Origin: Candidatus Kerfeldbacteria bacterium
GTDB lineage: Bacteria; Patescibacteriota; Patescibacteriia; PEXW01
DNA length: 9,040 bases
Reading direction: 5' to 3'
Assembly (NCBI GenBank): GCA_903867845.1
Contig: CAIPSZ010000043.1
Span: 1-9,040, forward strand
Part shown: positions 6,671 to 9,040 of the stretch, piece by piece
Position numbering within the stretch: position 1 is the first letter of the stretch
Layout: each line of letters starts with the position of its first letter
Translations under genes and position numbers: made by a program
Notes under the pieces: generated by a model
The model's input: the letters and a program-made list of their open reading frames with translations, nothing else
Database searches by the model: none
What the model was told of the DNA's origin: nothing

Positions 6671-7255
6671 ATGCCAACGACTTCCATTGCCGACATTCAG
6701 ACTCTTCGCGAGCGCACTGGCGTGGGCATGATGGATGCCAAGCGCGCGTTGGAAGCGAGCGGCGGTGACATAGAAAAGGCAATTACCGTTCTGCGAAAAT
6801 CCGGACAGAAAGTCGCTGAGAAGAAAGCGGACCGAGCCACGCACGAAGGCGTGGTCGGCGTGTACGAGCACTCGAACAAGAAGCTTGTGACCGCGGTAGC
6901 GGTTGCCTGTGAGACCGATTTCGTGGCGCGCACCGAGGACTTCCAGGCATTTGCCCATGACCTTGCCATGCACGTGGCAGCCATGAGCCCAAGCTACCTC
7001 ACTCCTGACGACATACCGGCTGACATCATTGCGCGAGAGACGGAGATTGCGAAGAGCCAAGCCGCTGGCAAACCCGAGAATATTGTGGAGAGCATTGTGA
7101 AAGGCAAGGTTGCGAAATTCGCTGCCGAAAAGTGCCTCATGGCCCAACCGTACTTCAAGGATGATACGAAAACTGTCCAGCAGGTGGTGCAGGAAGCAAT
7201 CCAGAAGCTTGGGGAGAACATTCAAGTCCGTTCCTTCACCCGCGTAATTGTCTAA
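6671..7255 (+). CDS. tsf: Elongation factor Ts, short form
   Basis: EF-Ts releases GDP from EF-Tu during elongation. The 194-residue product starts with the UBA-like EF-Tu-binding domain (about residues 5-45, with RTGVGMMDAKRALEASGGDIEKA) and carries the nucleotide-exchange motif TDFVAR at 82-87. Only one core subdomain follows; E. coli EF-Ts, at 283 residues, has two plus a coiled coil. Short forms of this kind are known from Thermus, chloroplast-type and Patescibacteria proteins. The C-terminus FKDDTKTVQQVVQEAIQKLGENIQVRSFTRV is typical of the family, so it is not truncated. No ribosome binding site is seen before ATG 6671, so translation is probably coupled to rpsB. Confidence 0.95.
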   Translation: MPTTSIADIQTLRERTGVGMMDAKRALEASGGDIEKAITVLRKSGQKVAEKKADRATHEGVVGVYEHSNKKLVTAVAVACETDFVARTEDFQAFAHDLAMHVAAMSPSYLTPDDIPADIIARETEIAKSQAAGKPENIVESIVKGKVAKFAAEKCLMAQPYFKDDTKTVQQVVQEAIQKLGENIQVRSFTRVIV

Positions 7256-7256
7256 C

Positions 7257-8147
7257 ATGCTCGTCGATTGGATAGCGCTTGGCATATTCGGTCTCTGCGT
7301 CGTCGTGTGCGGCGTCATCATTTGGCGCACACTGCCAAAGCTCGCGAGTATTCGTACCGACGCCATTCCACGACACCAGCAAGAGGCGCGCAAGCAGCAA
7401 ATTCTGGACCAGCGCTTGCAAGTGAAGCTCGGCAAGTTCGAAGCGAGCATCGCATTGTTTTTCAAAAAGAGCTTCGGCATCCTTGGGCGCGGAATTTTTC
7501 AGCTCATCCAGAAGCTCCGTGTGATGGAGCGGGAGTACCGGCACAAGGTCATCACCCAGCAAGCGGTTGATGATCCAGAAGCGGTGCGGAGTCGCATCGC
7601 AACGAGTCTCGCGGAAGGTCAAGCAGCGCTCATCGCAGAAGACTACATCAAAGCCGAGCAGCATTTTGTGGATGTGGTGAGTTTAGATACGAAGAACATT
7701 GATGCCTACCTTGGCCTTGCCGACGTTGCCCTGGGGAAGAAGGACTACCCGAATGCCCGTGAAGCCCTCCAATTTGTCCTCAAGCTCCAACAGGGGAGCG
7801 ATGCAGCGTATACTCGACTCGGACGACTTGCGAGCTCTGAAGGAAACCTCATTGAAGCAGAGCAGGATTTCATGAAGTCCGTAAACCTCAACGCTACAAC
7901 CGCGTCAGCGCACTACGACCTTGGTGGCGTGGAAGAGAAATTGGGCAACCTGGATAAAGCCCAAGCAGCGTACGAGGAAGCGGTGAAGCTGGAATCGGCG
8001 AATCCAAAGTACCTCGATGCGTTGCTCCAGTTTGCAATTTCAGCGAAACGCAAAGCCCTTGCCGAAACCACATTGGAGCGTTTGCGCGAAGCTAATCCAG
8101 AAAATCAAAAACTGCCAGACCTTGCCGATACGGTAAAAGCCCTATAG
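7257..8147 (+). CDS. Membrane-anchored TPR-repeat protein
   Basis: From ATG 7257, one base after the tsf stop, the product has 296 residues. A TTG start at 7248 in the same frame is possible but would overlap tsf. Residues 3-24 form a single membrane helix (WIALGIFGLCVVVCGVIIW), with no signal cleavage site. A charged, probably helical linker covers about 25-110. Roughly residues 112-285 are tetratricopeptide repeats, with recurrent patterns such as AYLGLADVALGKKDYPNAREAL, cut here to AEQDFMKSVNLNATTASAHY and LGNLDKAQAAYEEAVKL for the next repeats. TPR arrays bind other proteins; the partner is unknown. Its tight coupling to tsf suggests co-expression with ribosomal genes, and a promoter -10 box for the tRNA cluster overlaps its stop. 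Confidence 0.85.
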   Translation: MLVDWIALGIFGLCVVVCGVIIWRTLPKLASIRTDAIPRHQQEARKQQILDQRLQVKLGKFEASIALFFKKSFGILGRGIFQLIQKLRVMEREYRHKVITQQAVDDPEAVRSRIATSLAEGQAALIAEDYIKAEQHFVDVVSLDTKNIDAYLGLADVALGKKDYPNAREALQFVLKLQQGSDAAYTRLGRLASSEGNLIEAEQDFMKSVNLNATTASAHYDLGGVEEKLGNLDKAQAAYEEAVKLESANPKYLDALLQFAISAKRKALAETTLERLREANPENQKLPDLADTVKAL

Positions 8148-8148
8148 T
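8121..8148 (+). promoter_or_regulatory. Possible promoter of the tRNA-rpmG cluster
   Basis: TATAGT at 8143-8148, the same -10 hexamer as in the rpmE promoter, overlaps the TAG stop of the TPR gene. CTTGCC at 8121-8126 with a 16-base spacer (or TTGCCG with 15) could be the -35 box, although it matches poorly. A start near 8155 would leave a short 5' leader of about 16 bases on tRNA-Thr. Confidence 0.4.
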
Positions 8149-8170
8149 GTAGCAACTTGCGAATTCGTAT

Positions 8171-8246
8171 GCCGATGTAGCTCAGCTGGTAGAGCAACTC
8201 CATGGTAAGGAGTAGGTCGCCGGTTCAATTCCGGCCATCGGCTCCA
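8171..8246 (+). tRNA. tRNA-Thr (anticodon GGT)
   Basis: All arms fold: acceptor GCCGATG with CATCGGC, D stem GCTC/GAGC, anticodon stem ACTCC/GGAGT with loop ATGGTAA (anticodon GGT, reading ACC and ACU), and T stem GCCGG/CCGGC with loop TTCAATT. The discriminator is T and the CCA end is encoded at 8244-8246. The repeat element begins right after CCA. Confidence 0.95.
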
Positions 8247-8252
8247 GCTCGT

Positions 8253-8310
8253 TTCGTGCTTCGCCCTCCGTGAGCGCGCTCATGCTTGCTCACTCCGGAC
8301 TGCGCACGAA
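8253..8310 (+). repeat. Nested palindrome behind tRNA-Thr(GGT)
   Basis: TTCGTGC (8253-8259) pairs with GCACGAA (8304-8310), and inside it GTGAGC (8270-8275) pairs with GCTCAC (8288-8293). A perfect 12-base self-complementary block TGAGCGCGCTCA occupies 8271-8282 as an alternative fold. It has the same layout as the palindrome at 8831-8890 behind tRNA-Trp, with a different stem sequence. No T run follows, so it is not a standard terminator. Confidence 0.6.
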
Positions 8311-8324
8311 GCCTCGCTTTGCCC

Positions 8325-8378
8325 CACGAACGCGTGCTCCTCACTTCGTTCGTGCGCGCCTCGTTCGCGGGGTACCCC
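8325..8378 (+). repeat. Second palindromic module: CACGAACG inverted repeat and GGGGTACCCC
   Basis: CACGAACG (8325-8332) pairs perfectly with CGTTCGTG (8347-8354) around a 14-base loop. The segment GTGCTCC...CGCGCC (8334-8360) resembles the middle of the 52-bp repeat core, pointing to duplication of one module. A 10-base perfect palindrome GGGGTACCCC lies at 8369-8378. The module is absent from the second element at 8825-8959. Confidence 0.55.
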
Positions 8379-8383
8379 AATCA

Positions 8384-8440
8384 CCCAGAAATTCGTGCTC
8401 CCTCCCTTCGGTCGGTCCGCGCCAAATTTCTGGGGGCCCC
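8384..8440 (+). repeat. Palindromic repeat, copy 1 (52-bp identical core)
   Basis: Bases 8384-8435 are identical to 8903-8954, and the match continues to 8440/8959 with one difference (G or A at the fifth G-run position). The unit is an imperfect inverted repeat: 10-base ends CCCAGAAATT (8384-8393) and AATTTCTGGG (8425-8434) are perfectly complementary, with further pairing of GTGC (8395-8398) to GCGC (8419-8422). The middle holds CCCTTCGGTCGG. It resembles REP-type or miniature mobile palindromes; no transposase is present. Confidence 0.85.
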
Positions 8441-8466
8441 GGAAGTGTTACGACTTAACAATTTCT

Positions 8467-8541
8467 GCCGGAGTAGCTCAGTGGTAGAGCAACGCTTTTG
8501 TAAAGCGAAGGTCGGAGGTCCGACTCCTCTCTCCGGCTCCA
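8467..8541 (+). tRNA. tRNA-Thr (anticodon TGT)
   Basis: Acceptor GCCGGAG pairs with CTCCGGC, D stem GCTC/GAGC, anticodon stem ACGCT/AGCGA (outermost A-A mismatch) with loop TTTGTAA (anticodon TGT, reading ACA and others), and T stem GGAGG/CCTCT with one G-T wobble. CCA is encoded at 8539-8541. The T loop reads TCCGACT, so position 55 is C where nearly all tRNAs have U (pseudouridine). Confidence 0.92.
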
Positions 8542-8578
8542 GTGTCCAACATTCTATTTCTCTTCATCACTTACCTGT

Positions 8579-8734
8579 ATGTCCCAAGACAATTTGATCC
8601 ACCTCGAGTGCACGGTCTGCAAGCACGTGAACTACCACTCGAAGAAGAATAAGAAAACCCTCAAGGGCCGCTTAGAGCTAAAGAAGCACTGCCCGTGGTG
8701 CGGCAAGCACACGCTCCACAAGGAGACGAAGTAG
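8579..8734 (+). CDS. rpmG: 50S ribosomal protein L33, zinc-binding type
   Basis: A short frame from ATG 8579 to TAG 8732-8734 encodes 51 residues starting [19 protein letters not shown]. It has the two zinc-ligand pairs of L33: CTVC (Cys11, Cys14) and CPWC (Cys38, Cys41). The basic middle, [21 protein letters not shown], cut here to [15 protein letters not shown], matches the family's usual NKRN..RLELKKYCP pattern, and the length is normal. L33 sits near the E site of the large subunit. There is no ribosome binding site; the gene lies 37 bases behind tRNA-Thr(TGT) and 16 before tRNA-Trp, so it is probably cotranscribed and freed by tRNA processing. The order rpmG, tRNA-Trp, secE is common in bacteria. 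Confidence 0.95.
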   Translation: MSQDNLIHLECTVCKHVNYHSKKNKKTLKGRLELKKHCPWCGKHTLHKETK

Positions 8735-8750
8735 CCCAACGCAGGGAAAT

Positions 8751-8824
8751 GGGGGAATAGTTCAGTGGTAGAACAGCGGTCTCCAAAACCGTTAACGAGG
8801 GTTCGAGTCCTTCTTCCCCCGCCA
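8751..8824 (+). tRNA. tRNA-Trp (anticodon CCA)
   Basis: Acceptor GGGGGAA pairs with TTCCCCC, D stem GTTC/GAAC, anticodon stem GCGGT/ACCGT with loop CTCCAAA (anticodon CCA), T stem GAGGG/CCTTC with loop TTCGAGT. The discriminator is G and CCA is encoded at 8822-8824. A repeat element starts directly after the CCA, as behind tRNA-Thr(GGT). Confidence 0.96.
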
Positions 8825-8830
8825 GCTCGT

Positions 8831-8890
8831 TGCTCGCGTCGACCTGCGCATGACGCGGCTAGCCGCATCCTGTTCCGGCCTCAGCGAGCA
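8831..8890 (+). repeat. Nested palindrome behind tRNA-Trp
   Basis: TGCTCGC (8831-8837) pairs with GCGAGCA (8884-8890), enclosing a perfect 12-base palindrome GCGGCTAGCCGC at 8855-8866. The layout copies the palindrome behind tRNA-Thr(GGT): same start GCTCGTT after CCA and same GCCTCGCT right after the closing arm, but different stem bases. This conserved architecture with changed sequence suggests selection on structure or related insertions. Confidence 0.6.
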
Positions 8891-8902
8891 GCCTCGCTCA
8901 AT

Positions 8903-8959
8903 CCCAGAAATTCGTGCTCCCTCCCTTCGGTCGGTCCGCGCCAAATTTCTGGGGACCCC
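8903..8959 (+). repeat. Palindromic repeat, copy 2 (52-bp identical core)
   Basis: This is the same unit as 8384-8440, in the same orientation, 519 bases downstream. It ends 36 bases before the next start codon. Here the middle module with GGGGTACCCC is missing, so copy 2 is the compact version of the element. Confidence 0.85.
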
Positions 8960-8995
8960 CTGAGGGCCGCTAAAGAAGCCTTAGGATTTTAGGTT

Positions 8996-9040
8996 ATGGA
9001 TGTGAAGAAAGTACGCTTGCAGAAATTCATTGCGAGTACG
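8996..9040 (+). CDS. secE: Probable SecE, protein translocase subunit (3' partial)
   Basis: Only the first 15 codons from ATG 8996 are in the window, reading MDVKKVRLQKFIAST. This is compatible with the short basic amphipathic start of SecE, the small membrane subunit that clamps SecY in the translocon, but it is too short to prove it. The main argument is position: rpmG, tRNA-Trp, secE, nusG, rplK is a widespread bacterial order. AGG at 8991-8993 is too close to the ATG to be a good ribosome binding site. The call is mainly inference from context. Confidence 0.55.
   Translation, partial: MDVKKVRLQKFIAST

Noticed and set aside
6212..7480. 422-codon open frame on the minus strand opposite rpsB, tsf and the TPR gene
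   Set aside because: It is a codon-bias shadow of three well-identified plus-strand genes; its translation has no recognisable domain and many His/Arg/Gly runs.
8270..8597. Small plus-strand open frames across the repeat and tRNA-Thr(TGT)
   Set aside because: They read through palindromes and a tRNA gene and have no ribosome binding site or sensible protein sequence.
8384..8959. Repeats as a CRISPR array
   Set aside because: There are only two copies, 519 bases apart, with tRNA genes and rpmG between them and no regular spacers.

Overview
The window most likely comes from a Candidate Phyla Radiation (Patescibacteria) bacterium. The reasons are a stand-alone VirD4/TraG-like ATPase of the kind common in these genomes, a single-core EF-Ts of only 194 residues, a PrmC with NLPY in place of NPPY, few Shine-Dalgarno sites, and tightly packed translation genes. 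TGA is used as a normal stop (2805-2807) and not inside the core genes, so the standard bacterial code fits. I cannot place it to a lineage from sequence alone.

Region 1-398 looks foreign to the rest. It holds the C-terminal end of one gene and the signal-peptide start of another. The latter is cut off in a run of eight T, where the reading frame of the ATPase begins. This is either an assembly chimera or a real recombination joint, and any conclusion about the upstream neighbourhood of the ATPase should wait on it.

Region 366-3558 carries the large ATPase and, just downstream, a class I SAM-dependent methyltransferase that is much more AT-rich than everything around it. The methyltransferase ends in a 4-bp stop-to-stop overlap with a convergent minus-strand operon.

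Region 3555-5745 (minus strand) is rpmE-prfA-prmC: ribosomal protein L31, release factor RF1, and the methyltransferase that modifies the RF1 GGQ glutamine. A sigma70-type promoter sits so close to rpmE that the mRNA would be leaderless or nearly so. A hairpin with a short T run lies between rpmE and prfA and may tune read-through.

Region 5764-8147 (plus strand) is rpsB-tsf-TPR protein, transcribed divergently from rpmE out of a compact double promoter. The rpsB leader is about 110 nt long and contains an 8-bp closing helix, a candidate for S2 autoregulation.

Region 8143-9040 is a cluster of stable RNA and translation genes: tRNA-Thr(GGT), tRNA-Thr(TGT), rpmG (L33), tRNA-Trp(CCA), then the start of a gene that is probably secE. 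Two copies of a mosaic palindromic repeat, with a perfectly conserved 52-bp core, sit directly behind tRNA-Thr(GGT) and tRNA-Trp. This repeat is the least explained element in the window. No CRISPR array, transposase or obvious new multi-gene system is visible.
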